A stretch of 64,000 nucleotides of DNA from Ignavibacteria bacterium UBA7675. GTDB lineage: Bacteria; Bacteroidota; Ignavibacteria; Kapaibacteriales; UB7675. How positions within the stretch are numbered: position 1 is the stretch's first letter; each line of letters begins with the position of its first letter. Made by a program: the position numbers and the translations under genes. A model generated the notes under the pieces. That model worked only from the letters and a program-made list of their open reading frames with translations, was not told where the DNA came from and did not search any database. Positions 18,001-26,500 of the stretch are shown here, piece by piece. The stretch is from contig DLHF01000026.1 of assembly GCA_002483085.1 (NCBI GenBank), positions 148,391-212,390 of the forward strand. The letters run 5' to 3'.

Positions 18001-19099
18001 TGCCGGGCTTCCGGTGTACACCTGTGCGATGGGCCCGTCCTCCGATCAGGCATTGTTAGAACAGATTGCCTTAACAACAAACGGGCACTACTACTTTATG
18101 CCGACCATCGACGATCTGTACGAGATTTACAATTACATTCGCGGCCAGATCACCGACACAGGTATTATTGTCAACGAAGCGGCTTTTGCTTCGCGCAGTC
18201 GTGTGGGAGCTTTTGTCGATGCGGGGGCAAAGAGCCTGATGCTCAACGTGGCGTGGAGCGATACGTCGCTGCAATACACGCCGGGCGAGCCCCGCAAAAA
18301 GAATGAGATCAGCGTTCGGCTTCGCACGCCACAGGGCAAGCTACTGCATCCGCAGGCTTCTGATGTGCGTACTATTGTAGGCTCTGGTTATGTAATCTTT
18401 ACTATCCAAGAACCAGCCGCAGGCCAGTGGTATGCCGAAGTAGAAACAGCGCGATCTACCCACACCCGCTATACTGTAGGTGGCTTTGTCGACTCGCCCA
18501 TCCGCCTGGTAGCTTCTCTGCCCAGTCGTATGATCCCCGGTAAACCGCTCCACATTTCTGCACGAGTATTCGACGGCAAAGTACAGATGTCCAATGTACG
18601 AGCCAAAGCCCATATCGTGGCGCCAACGCTCGGCATTCCGGCCTTGCTCGATAAATACAAGCAACAGCTTGCACGCGTAAAGCCCATTGCAACAGGTGGC
18701 GATGCCATACCAACAGACGTAGCGCGCCTTCTGGCACTCCGAGCCAAGCTCTCCAAAGACAAACAACCGCACGACATCTTTACAACGATGTTGTCGCTGA
18801 TGCCGCTGTCGGGAAGCAGGAATGCTACCAATGGAAGCATCGGCACAAGTCCTGTGCGGCCAGTAGCAGTAGCACACGCCATCGACGGCAATGGCATGGA
18901 GCCAATGGAACGCTCGTCGTTCTTCCCTTCGCCCGGGCTTTCGCTGCCCACACCAGTGCAGGCGCACACTCTTACGGGTAGTTTTGGCAATACGCGCCAG
19001 CAGGGTAGCTACAATGTCATTGTTACGGCAAGCGGCACTTCGCCAGAGTCCAACACGCGCTTTGTACGCAAACAGCTCATGAGCGTTGTCATTCGATAA
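15023..19099 (+). CDS. Subtilisin-like S8 protease fused to a VWA domain, no signal peptide
   Basis: This 1358-aa protein starts MATKAIISKSGFGITDG, with no hydrophobic signal. A propeptide-like region (about 1-250) precedes a complete S8 triad: Asp ~294 (AICDTGVD), His ~336 (HGTHVAG) and Ser ~557 (SGTSMSAP), plus oxyanion Asn (FSAGNAGG). A jelly-roll P/CUB-like segment follows (about 730-840). A VWA domain comes next, with MIDAS DRSGSM (near 862) and FTDGYDN, then a 300-residue beta-rich tail. There is no T9SS tail. Active sites look intact, so it should be a working protease. With no visible export signal it is either cytoplasmic, unusually exported, or starts further upstream (no in-frame alternative is seen). 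Confidence 0.9.
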   Translation: MATKAIISKSGFGITDGRMASAEADGHGIAVEAQFPHGTLISGTDKQYAALEDRGYRVKLLPDTNILTVGSYRIDIEKGEPKVPASLDVPKALAKTWLHHLVQLQGPPNAEWNEILEEHGVDVVEPVGSYGLFVTGTPEAVQALHTLPFVAWTGPFKPAYRIHPNLADVKERIRFVNIGVYPESEVEIVRQALLDTGAEIVREAAPNAGYQGEYHVFIAEMDAKHIPTIAALRGVRWMEFAAPQAGLDGERETQILAENLNAAAPPNTAPLVGYQPWLATVGLNGSNVTVAICDTGVDANANNNATGHLDIRGRLAAFVDYTGGANATDVDGHGTHVAGIAIGNAATGQTEAVAPNNFLWGQGVAPQAQYVVQNAISAAAPWPPANFGQLTQDAVTNGADVMNNSWFDGSSPSGGAGYTANARRFDQLVRDPNEASAELDHLAIVFSAGNAGGGPSTITPPHEAKNVIVVGNSLTSRPATGFPSEDINGINGSSSRGPAVDGRIMPTVVAPGTNVSSTWAETGSVANYGQPIAGTGTPDPMNPGNLLNQYMFMSGTSMSAPMVSGSCALLTQWWRERTNGKNPSPALLKALLVNGAEDLAGGQNWRRIRSALWAVHGGIPNTFRRNTPGFVPAAVIFGSTVLVQAANLAAIAANQWFFDAINNVLYVRLNNGQTPGNSIQARDAQAVASIPNNDQGWGRVSLENILLQAPASDRGPKLFSDQRHAFTASGQEFLIRLAPVDAARPMRITLAWSDAPGAANANPALVNDLDLEVRELNTANVYRGNVFSNGFSTTGGAFDNRNNVECVYIQNPAGTYEVRVIASSLAANARPPFDNIDVWQDFALVLDNAEVPPTDPVSVVPVIDRSGSMVAYGYVDTTRTSSKLFVDMLGIDDRLGVVSFGDTGSVNYPPVPMPSLQQVTGQPVRDAAKAEIDNIAFGGCTFMGDGIEKARELLAPAAGARAMVLFTDGYDNKGCDMANPMKPSALDAVASLPAGLPVYTCAMGPSSDQALLEQIALTTNGHYYFMPTIDDLYEIYNYIRGQITDTGIIVNEAAFASRSRVGAFVDAGAKSLMLNVAWSDTSLQYTPGEPRKKNEISVRLRTPQGKLLHPQASDVRTIVGSGYVIFTIQEPAAGQWYAEVETARSTHTRYTVGGFVDSPIRLVASLPSRMIPGKPLHISARVFDGKVQMSNVRAKAHIVAPTLGIPALLDKYKQQLARVKPIATGGDAIPTDVARLLALRAKLSKDKQPHDIFTTMLSLMPLSGSRNATNGSIGTSPVRPVAVAHAIDGNGMEPMERSSFFPSPGLSLPTPVQAHTLTGSFGNTRQQGSYNVIVTASGTSPESNTRFVRKQLMSVVIR

Positions 19100-19133
19100 A
19101 AGTTTTCTGATACATATTCTCTATAACCGCAAC

Positions 19134-19173
19134 ACCGGAGTTTGCCCAGCACAGGCCAGCTCCGGTTTTGTTT
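19134..19173 (+). terminator. Intrinsic terminator after the subtilase-VWA gene
   Basis: Stem ACCGGAG / CTCCGGT (19134-19140 with 19160-19166) followed by TTTGTTT, 35 bp after the stop. Confidence 0.75.
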
Positions 19174-19280
19174 ATAGATGTTGAACATGTTTTCACCGGT
19201 CGCCCGCCGCTTTTTGCAAACTCCTCGCGGCGGGTTGTCTTTTGGGGAAACTGGCAGAAGCGATTGGGGCAGTACACCAC

Positions 19281-19336
19281 GAGGCGGGTGTGCTACGCGG
19301 TGCGGAGAGCCAAAGCGAGGGCAAAGACAGAAGCGC
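19281..19336 (-). repeat. Dispersed intergenic repeat, module A copy 3 (reversed)
   Basis: Read on the minus strand it is GCGCTTCTGTCTTTGCCC, then CTCTCCGCACCGCGTAGCAC. It sits in the 315-bp gap 19100-19414, which otherwise holds only the terminator at 19134 and the ribosome-binding site of the next gene. Confidence 0.75.
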
Positions 19337-19414
19337 TATACCTGCTTCATACCTGCGTAACATCCTGCCGCACACATGCGTTTCAGTACGCAACTGAACA
19401 ACAGCGGAGGAATT

Positions 19415-20491
19415 ATGGCAACGGCGCGTACTTTTCTGGCCCTGCTTATGGCAGGATATGGCATCGCAAAAGCAGATGTAGTGTACACAAATAATTTTGA
19501 ATCGAAGCAAACCGAAGGTTGGTCCACAGATACTAAAGCAGGCACATGGAGCAACGCAGTACAAATTTCCCGCGCCCCTAATGGCACCAAGCGCTTTCTG
19601 GGTGAATTTGGCAATCAGAGCGTGCAGCTTACACTCGAAGATTTGCCCGCACACGATACTCTCACTCTTGCGTTCGATCTGCTTATTCTCCGCTCTTGGG
19701 ATGGCAATGCCGACCCCGACATCTGGGAATTGCGCGCCGATGGCTCGGTGCTCGCCAGCACCACATTCAGCAATGTGATTTTCCCACAGGCGTATCCTGG
19801 GCCGTACCCAGTAGCTCGCATGGACGGGCGCACAGGCGCAACTGCCAACAACTCAATGGGCTTTACATGGAGCGAACCGGACGTGTTCGACGGGCCGATG
19901 GATTCGTATTACCATCTTGAATACAGCTTTCCGCACTCCGGCGCTTCTGCTGAGCTGGAATTTGCCGCTATGCTCACCGATGTACGCCCCTACCTCGCCA
20001 ACGAAAGCTGGGGATTGGACAATGTGGTGGTGAGTACGGGTGTGCCGGAACCTCCTTCGGCGGGCGAATCTACTACAGCCACAGAAAATGATATTCCGCA
20101 GTACGACCTTTCGGATGTAGTAATTACAATGCGTCGCAGTGCGTGCTTTGGCACGTGCCCGGTGTACACCGTAGCAATCTACGGCAGTGGCAAAGTGGAA
20201 TTTCGCGGGGAAAATTATGTAGCAGAAAAGGGTGTGCACATCGACAGCATACCACAGGAAGAAGTAAACCGATTAGTGCACGCTTTGCACAGCCAGGGAT
20301 TTTTTTCTATGCAGGACAGATACGACAACCGGCATATCACCGATCTTCCGGCGACGATCACCGCGTTTGAGTCGGGCACGGTGAAAAAAAGCGTGTACGA
20401 CTACCACGGGGCACCGGAACAACTGCATGAATTAGAACGGCTGATAGACAAAACAGCCAATACGGAGCGATGGATAGGGCGCGACCGATAA
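19415..20491 (+). CDS. Exported protein with C-terminal DUF6438 domain
   Basis: This 358-aa protein has GGAGG 5 nt before the ATG, which fixes the start. A signal peptide (MATARTFLALLMAGYGIAKA) is followed by a lectin/CBM-like beta-sandwich (about 20-215: VVYTNNFESKQTEGW, then LTLAFDLLILRSWDG). A T/P/S linker leads to a DUF6438-type domain (about 235-345) with ACFGTCPVYTVAIYG, whose paired Cys are characteristic. DUF6438 is a small domain of unknown function common in Bacteroidota. There is no T9SS tail, so it is probably periplasmic or outer-membrane associated. Confidence 0.78.
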   Translation: MATARTFLALLMAGYGIAKADVVYTNNFESKQTEGWSTDTKAGTWSNAVQISRAPNGTKRFLGEFGNQSVQLTLEDLPAHDTLTLAFDLLILRSWDGNADPDIWELRADGSVLASTTFSNVIFPQAYPGPYPVARMDGRTGATANNSMGFTWSEPDVFDGPMDSYYHLEYSFPHSGASAELEFAAMLTDVRPYLANESWGLDNVVVSTGVPEPPSAGESTTATENDIPQYDLSDVVITMRRSACFGTCPVYTVAIYGSGKVEFRGENYVAEKGVHIDSIPQEEVNRLVHALHSQGFFSMQDRYDNRHITDLPATITAFESGTVKKSVYDYHGAPEQLHELERLIDKTANTERWIGRDR

Positions 20492-20598
20492 CATCGACGA
20501 GAATTCTACTGCATCCATAAAGGAGTGAAGCCGACCATACGGGGCAAGCGCCGAACTTCGAGCATGCCTCCTTTCTTTTCCATGTGCGTATTTCCTCG

Positions 20599-20606
20599 TA
20601 CATTTG
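20599..20606 (+). promoter_or_regulatory. Bacteroidota-type -7 box TACATTTG upstream of recQ
   Basis: TACATTTG followed by CC lies about 120 bp before the recQ ATG. In-frame codons upstream of 20729 overlap it, which supports the downstream start. Confidence 0.55.
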
Positions 20607-20728
20607 CCTTCCGTCGAGGCGATGCTGGCAAAGAGTGCACGAACCAGCATTTTCATCCGTTGATACGAGGCGATATAAACTCGCGGATATTCCAACACAT
20701 CCCAACAGCAATCACATTACATCCCGGC

Positions 20729-23371
20729 ATGGCATTTTCTACAGCACGCGCACACGATTTTCTGCTCAAGCACTTCGGCTACTCTGCATTCCGCAACGGC
20801 CAGATTGAAGTAATCAAGTCGATTGCCGACGGGAGCGATACATTAGTGATTATGCCAACAGGCGGCGGGAAATCGCTTTGCTACCAGATACCAGCGATGC
20901 TGTGCGAGGGAACAGCGCTTGTAGTATCGCCTCTGATCGCGCTGATGAAAGACCAGGTAGACGCCCTTACGCGGGCCAACATACGCGCAGCTTTTATCAA
21001 CAGTACGCTTGGATTTCAGGAAATACGGCAGCGCCTACACGATGCGCGCTTCGGCAAATACCGCCTGCTGTACGTGGCACCTGAGCGCTTGGAAAGCGAA
21101 GATTTTTTAGAAGCGCTCCGGCTGATTCGCCTATCGTTTCTCGCTGTCGACGAAGCGCACTGCGTATCGGAATGGGGGCATGATTTCCGGCCTTCTTATC
21201 TGAATGTGGCCACAGCCAACGAAGCTCTTGGGCATCTGCCCGTGATTGCCCTCACGGCAACAGCTACGCCCGAAGTACAGGACGACATCGCGCGGCATCT
21301 GCACATGAAATCGCCGCAAAAATTTATTCGCGGATTCGACCGCCCGAACCTGCGATACTTTGTAGAGCGAACCCGCAACAAAATCCCCCCGGTCCTTTCC
21401 CTGCTCGAAGAGTCCAAAGGTTCAAATATTATCTACTGTGCCTCGCGCAAGCGCGTAGAAGACATCGCCGGAGCACTGCGTTCCAACCGCATTTCCGCAG
21501 AGGCGTACCACGGTGGCATGCCCGACGGCCTACGGCAATCGGTACAGGAGCGCTTTATCGAGGGAAAAAGTGGCACAATCGTAGCCACAAACGCCTTTGG
21601 CATGGGAGTGGACAAATCTAATGTACGGCATGTGATCCACTGCGACATGACACTCTCGCTCGAAGCGTACTACCAAGAGGCCGGGCGAGCTGGGCGCGAC
21701 GGCAACGAAAGCGACTGTACACTGCTCTACGACCCGGCTGACCGGGGTTTACAGGAGTTTTTCATCAACACGACATTTCCCGACCGCCAGACACTTGAGA
21801 AGATTTACACATTTCTATACGACTTCAACGCCACGCCACTCGGACTGAAGGCATATGCCCCCATTCTGATAGACGACATCAAAATAGCTAACCGGACAGG
21901 AGTACACGCCGGTGTCATTTCCAGCGCGATGGCGCTGTTCGAGCGTGCCGAAGTGCTGCGCCGGGGCAGCACACACGGACTGGCGACAATCCACATCACC
22001 ACATCGCGCGAACGCGTGCAGGAATACTACAACAACACACAGGTGCCAGAGCGCCGCAGTGCACTCGTCGCCCTGCTCCGCACCGTTGGCTCTGAAGCAT
22101 TAGAACGCCCGGTGCAGTTCGATATTAATGACATCACACGCAAGCACCAGATCATGCTCGACGATTTTCTCAATGCCATTCGCGCATTTGAATACGCTCG
22201 CCTGCTGCGCTACGAACCCGCCGGTACATCGGGTGGAATCCAGCTTCTGCTGGAACGCATGCCCTTTACGCGACTGCCGCTGAAGTTAGACGAGCTCGCT
22301 GTGCGGCGCGAGCGCGCACAGAAAAAATTAGACACCGTGCAGCGCTATGCAGAAACACCAGACTGCAAGCGCAACTTCCTACTCCACTACTTTCAGGAGT
22401 ACGATCTGGACGGCGATTGCGGCCTGTGCAGTTCCTGCCGCAATGCCGAGCGCATACGCACAAATCGGTCGCCACGACGCACATTTCTCCTGCACAAAGT
22501 GCTGGAAACAGCAGCCGAACTCGATGGCCGCTTCGGGCGTACCGTGCTTGCCGAAGTAGCCAAAGGCAGCCGGTCGCAGAAAGTAAAAAACTTCGGGCTT
22601 TCACGAGCCACGACCTTTGGCTGTGCAGCGGAGTTTACCAAGCAGGAAATTATGGAGGAAATCGACAGCGCAATTGCCGAGCGCCTGATAAGCGTAAGCG
22701 CCGATCTGTATCCCACCATTACGGTCTCCGAACGGGGGCGAGTTCTCGCAGGCCAAGCGCCAGCAGCTATGCGCTTTCGGTACAACCCCACGGTAGAAAC
22801 AAAATTTCCCGAGTTGCTGGAGAAATGTCTCGTCGTGCGGCGCGAACTGGCAAGCCGCGAAAATATGCCAGAGCAAGCAGTGGTGGACGACACCATGCTG
22901 CGCGACATTGTGAACGCTATGCCGCGCACGACAAAAGACATCGCAACAGCGGTACAGGCGGGTAGTATTTTCCTGAGCAGATTTGCCCCTGCATTCCTTC
23001 GGGTAATACGCGATTATATCGCCGCAGAAAAAGAGCAAGCAGGCGAGGAAACACCGCTGCCTAAGCGCATCAACGAAACAGTAAAGCTCGCACGCGACGG
23101 GCACGACCTCCGCGCTATTGCCGAAAAGCGCAGCATTACGCCCGGCACTGTTTCGCAGCATTTGCAAGAAGCTGTTGAGCTCGGCGTTACACTGCGGCGC
23201 GAGCAGTTTGTCCACGAAGAGCTTTTTGCAAAAGTGCGCGAATTTCTTCGCACGCGGAAACAAGCAACTCTGCGCGATATTCGCTCGGGCCTCGACCTAG
23301 AATGCGACTACAGCGACCTCCGCATTGCCGTGGCCTTTGCCCGCGCCGAGATGAAGGCTGTGACTCTATAA
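20729..23371 (+). CDS. recQ: ATP-dependent DNA helicase RecQ
   Basis: This 880-aa superfamily 2 3'-5' helicase acts in recombination and fork repair. It has Walker A MPTGGGKSLC (~45), motif II VDEAHC, SALTATATP-like LTATATPEV, motif V NAFGMGVDK and motif VI QEAGRAGRDG. A four-Cys zinc site follows (CKRNF, then CGLCSSC, about 550-575), then RQC, an HRDC-like stretch (about 695-760) and a C-terminal HTH_40-like domain (about 790-875). At 880 aa it is longer than the E. coli protein (about 610 aa), as is usual for HTH_40-bearing forms. ATG 20729 matches the conserved N-terminus (LLKHFGYSAFRNGQ). Confidence 0.95.
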   Translation: MAFSTARAHDFLLKHFGYSAFRNGQIEVIKSIADGSDTLVIMPTGGGKSLCYQIPAMLCEGTALVVSPLIALMKDQVDALTRANIRAAFINSTLGFQEIRQRLHDARFGKYRLLYVAPERLESEDFLEALRLIRLSFLAVDEAHCVSEWGHDFRPSYLNVATANEALGHLPVIALTATATPEVQDDIARHLHMKSPQKFIRGFDRPNLRYFVERTRNKIPPVLSLLEESKGSNIIYCASRKRVEDIAGALRSNRISAEAYHGGMPDGLRQSVQERFIEGKSGTIVATNAFGMGVDKSNVRHVIHCDMTLSLEAYYQEAGRAGRDGNESDCTLLYDPADRGLQEFFINTTFPDRQTLEKIYTFLYDFNATPLGLKAYAPILIDDIKIANRTGVHAGVISSAMALFERAEVLRRGSTHGLATIHITTSRERVQEYYNNTQVPERRSALVALLRTVGSEALERPVQFDINDITRKHQIMLDDFLNAIRAFEYARLLRYEPAGTSGGIQLLLERMPFTRLPLKLDELAVRRERAQKKLDTVQRYAETPDCKRNFLLHYFQEYDLDGDCGLCSSCRNAERIRTNRSPRRTFLLHKVLETAAELDGRFGRTVLAEVAKGSRSQKVKNFGLSRATTFGCAAEFTKQEIMEEIDSAIAERLISVSADLYPTITVSERGRVLAGQAPAAMRFRYNPTVETKFPELLEKCLVVRRELASRENMPEQAVVDDTMLRDIVNAMPRTTKDIATAVQAGSIFLSRFAPAFLRVIRDYIAAEKEQAGEETPLPKRINETVKLARDGHDLRAIAEKRSITPGTVSQHLQEAVELGVTLRREQFVHEELFAKVREFLRTRKQATLRDIRSGLDLECDYSDLRIAVAFARAEMKAVTL

Positions 23372-23572
23372 AAACTGACTGTAGGCAACGCTGTATTTCT
23401 CGCTTGCCTCGCCGCCGGGCATTGAGTAAATTACCCGGCAATGCTCCACTTTTCCGAACAACGACGAGATCGCATGCAATAACGCTACACAGTTTCGTTC
23501 TGCGTCAGAAGCAAAGCTATGCGCCGTGGAGCGTTGCGTGAAATCGTTGTCGATCTTTTCTGTCGGATATTT

Positions 23573-26500
23573 ATGGACACGTCTACTCATCGTCTGTTTT
23601 GCCCTGCCCGGCTTTTCTCCCCCAGCCGAAGTGTTTTTCTTTCTCTGTTCTTCGCTTTGTGCCTGTACGCAACAGCGGCAGCCAGTACCACACCTTCATC
23701 GGTTGTTGTAAAGCTCCGCTCCACGACACAGCCCTCGCAGTTCCTCGCATCGGTACGCACTGGAACTATTGCCAGCGCACAAAGCCTGCTGGTTCCCCGT
23801 GCAAAAGGCATGCAGGCGCATGTGCTCAGCTCGCCTCACTACGAGGCGTTGCAGCGCTATGTGGTGATCACACCCAGTGCGGGCACAACACCCGACAGGC
23901 TGGCAGCACTGCTTCGCGAGCGGGGCGATGTGGAATCGGTGGAGCTGAACACCGTGCGCCAAATTGAAGACAGCAAGCAAGGTATTGCGAGCACAGCAGC
24001 AGGCGACGACCGCACAAGCGAGCAATGGGCACTCAATCTTATCCAAGCTGATAAAGCATGGAAAAAAGCAACAGGCCGGGGTGTGGTCGTTGGTGTGGTC
24101 GATACCGGAATAGATTTTAACCACTCCGAATTTGCAGGCCAGTTGTATATCAATGCCGCCGAAGATGCCAATGGCAATGGAACATTCGAGCCGTGGCCTT
24201 CGGACGAAATAGTCAATGGAATGACCGGCGACCTCGACGGCAAGGACAATGACAACAACGGCTATATCGACGATGTATCTGGCTATGATTTTGTAGACAA
24301 TTCCCTTCCCAATTTTGGTGATACCCGCACGCGCGACCCCATTGCATTTGATGAACACGGCCACGGAACGAGTGTAGCAGGTGTAATAGCCGCGCGCAAC
24401 GACGGCAGCGGTATCACAGGTGTAGCATACAATGCACGCCTGCTCGCTCTTCGCGCCTTTGATAGCCGGGGTACCGGCGAAGACGATGATTTTGCAGCGG
24501 CAATTGTCTATGGAGCGTTGAATGGTGCACAGGTGATCAACCTGAGCTTCGGCGATGTGTACCTCTCGACAATTCTGCTGGACGCCATCGCCTTCGCACA
24601 CGACTTCGGTTGCGTTGTCGTAGCTTCCTCGGGCAACAGCAACAGCACACAGCCGCACTTTCCTTCGGACTTCAGCCAGGTGATTTCAGTAGGATCATCC
24701 ACACAAACAGATGCGCGCTACCAGTCGTCGAACCACGGTTCGCTTGTCGACCTCGTAGCACCCGGCGCTGGAATACTCACAACCGAACGCAATAATTCCT
24801 ATGCCCCTGCAAACGGCACGTCGTTTTCTTCGCCCCATGTGGCAGCAGTAGCAGCTCTGCTTCTGGAGCAGCGCCCTTCGCTTACGCCTACAGAAATACA
24901 AGGAATTCTTACCGCTACAGCCGACGACCTCGGTGATCGCGGCTGGGATACGGACTTTGGCGCCGGAAGGCTCAACGCAGCAGCGGCACTCGGCCTTCTG
25001 GCAGATGCCGCCGTGCTCATCTCCTTTCCGTCATTGGACTACCTCGTCAATAAAACTGAGTCGGCAGAACTCGCCGTTCGCGGCAGTGTCTTTGCGCCTT
25101 TTTTTCAATCCTACAGCGTGGATATCACGCCAGAAAAAGATGCAGATAAGGACAGCCTCTGGCAGAGGATTACGTCTTCCGACCGCCAGATAAGCGACGG
25201 TACGCTCGCGGTCATTCCCACGTCGCAGTTTAGCAATGGAGTGTATATACTGCGTATCCGCGTAGAACAGAGCAGCGGCACCGTGCTCGAACACCGGCAG
25301 CGCTTCAGCGTTTCGGATGCAGCACCTGCCTTTACAGCTTTTACAAAGTACGACGCATGGGAGAACGACCAGCGATCAGTTGTGCTCTCGGCAAGAACCA
25401 ACCATCTTACTCGTATGTCGGCACGCTTTCGCCCAAAAGGTTCGGCAGCCTCCTACCGCGAGGTCACCGAAGTTGACCGCTTTACCCATACTCATACGAT
25501 TGCCTTCGGCCATGATGTAGAAGCCGGTATTCTCTACGAAGCACAAGCCATTGCTATTACTGTTGGCGGCGATAGTATTACCACATCTTTTGAATTTCGG
25601 CGCGAGGCAACAGCTATGCCCCGCAGCTCGGTACAACTACTGGACTACACATTGCCTGCGGGGTTCCTGCTGAACGCAACCGCCGATTTTTACGGTGATG
25701 GCTCAACATCTGTTGTTGTGGCGTCCAACGATATCGACGCTACATACACACGCGTTTTTTCTTTTGAAAACAATGCGTTCAGAAGCCGCGACTCGATAGA
25801 TCACTTGTGGATACCACGCGGCATTGGCGACTCCAATGGCGATGGCGTACCAGAGCTTTTTACCCAGTTCGGCCCACGTTCTTCGCTGTTCCAAAATACA
25901 GGCTCTTCGCTATTTGCCAACCGTCCCTTTAGCGACGACACTCCCAACAGCGATTTCTGGGCGAGTACCATGACCGACATCGACAACAACGGGCGCGAGG
26001 AGCTGATCGGCAGGTCGAACTCGTCGTACATCGTGTACTCCTATGCCAATGGAGCCTACAACATCAGCGCAACAACCTCCGATAATATTCCACAGCCCGA
26101 CCCGGCAGGACAAATAGCCGTGGGCGATTTCGACGGAGACGGCAAGCAGGAATTATGCTACGGTTCTTCCCAAGGCGGCATTGTGATTCTGGAATATCGC
26201 AATGGCGTTTTCGCTACCGAATACAGCGACGACAACGACAAATTCGATGGCAATTATTTTATCAGTGCAGTGGATATCGAGGGCGACGGAACAAAGGAAA
26301 TTCTGATCTGTACCTACAAGGGCTCATCCTTCAATAGCGACCGCGAGTACGATACTCCGCTCTGGTCGTTCCGACTACTGCGCGCTACTGCCGCAAATAC
26401 CTATAGCGTGATCTGGCAAGACTACAGATACGGAGTTCGCCCTCCCAACCCTTACCGCAGCGGTGTCGCGGTGGGCAATATCGACAACAAGCCGGGCGAT

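Noticed and set aside
23414..23439. GCCGGG/CCCGGC hairpin after recQ as a terminator
   Set aside because: The stem is only 6 bp with a 14-nt loop and no T-tract.
23696..24658. 320-codon minus-strand frame
   Set aside because: It is antisense to the catalytic domain of the T9SS subtilase, where the triad is unambiguous.
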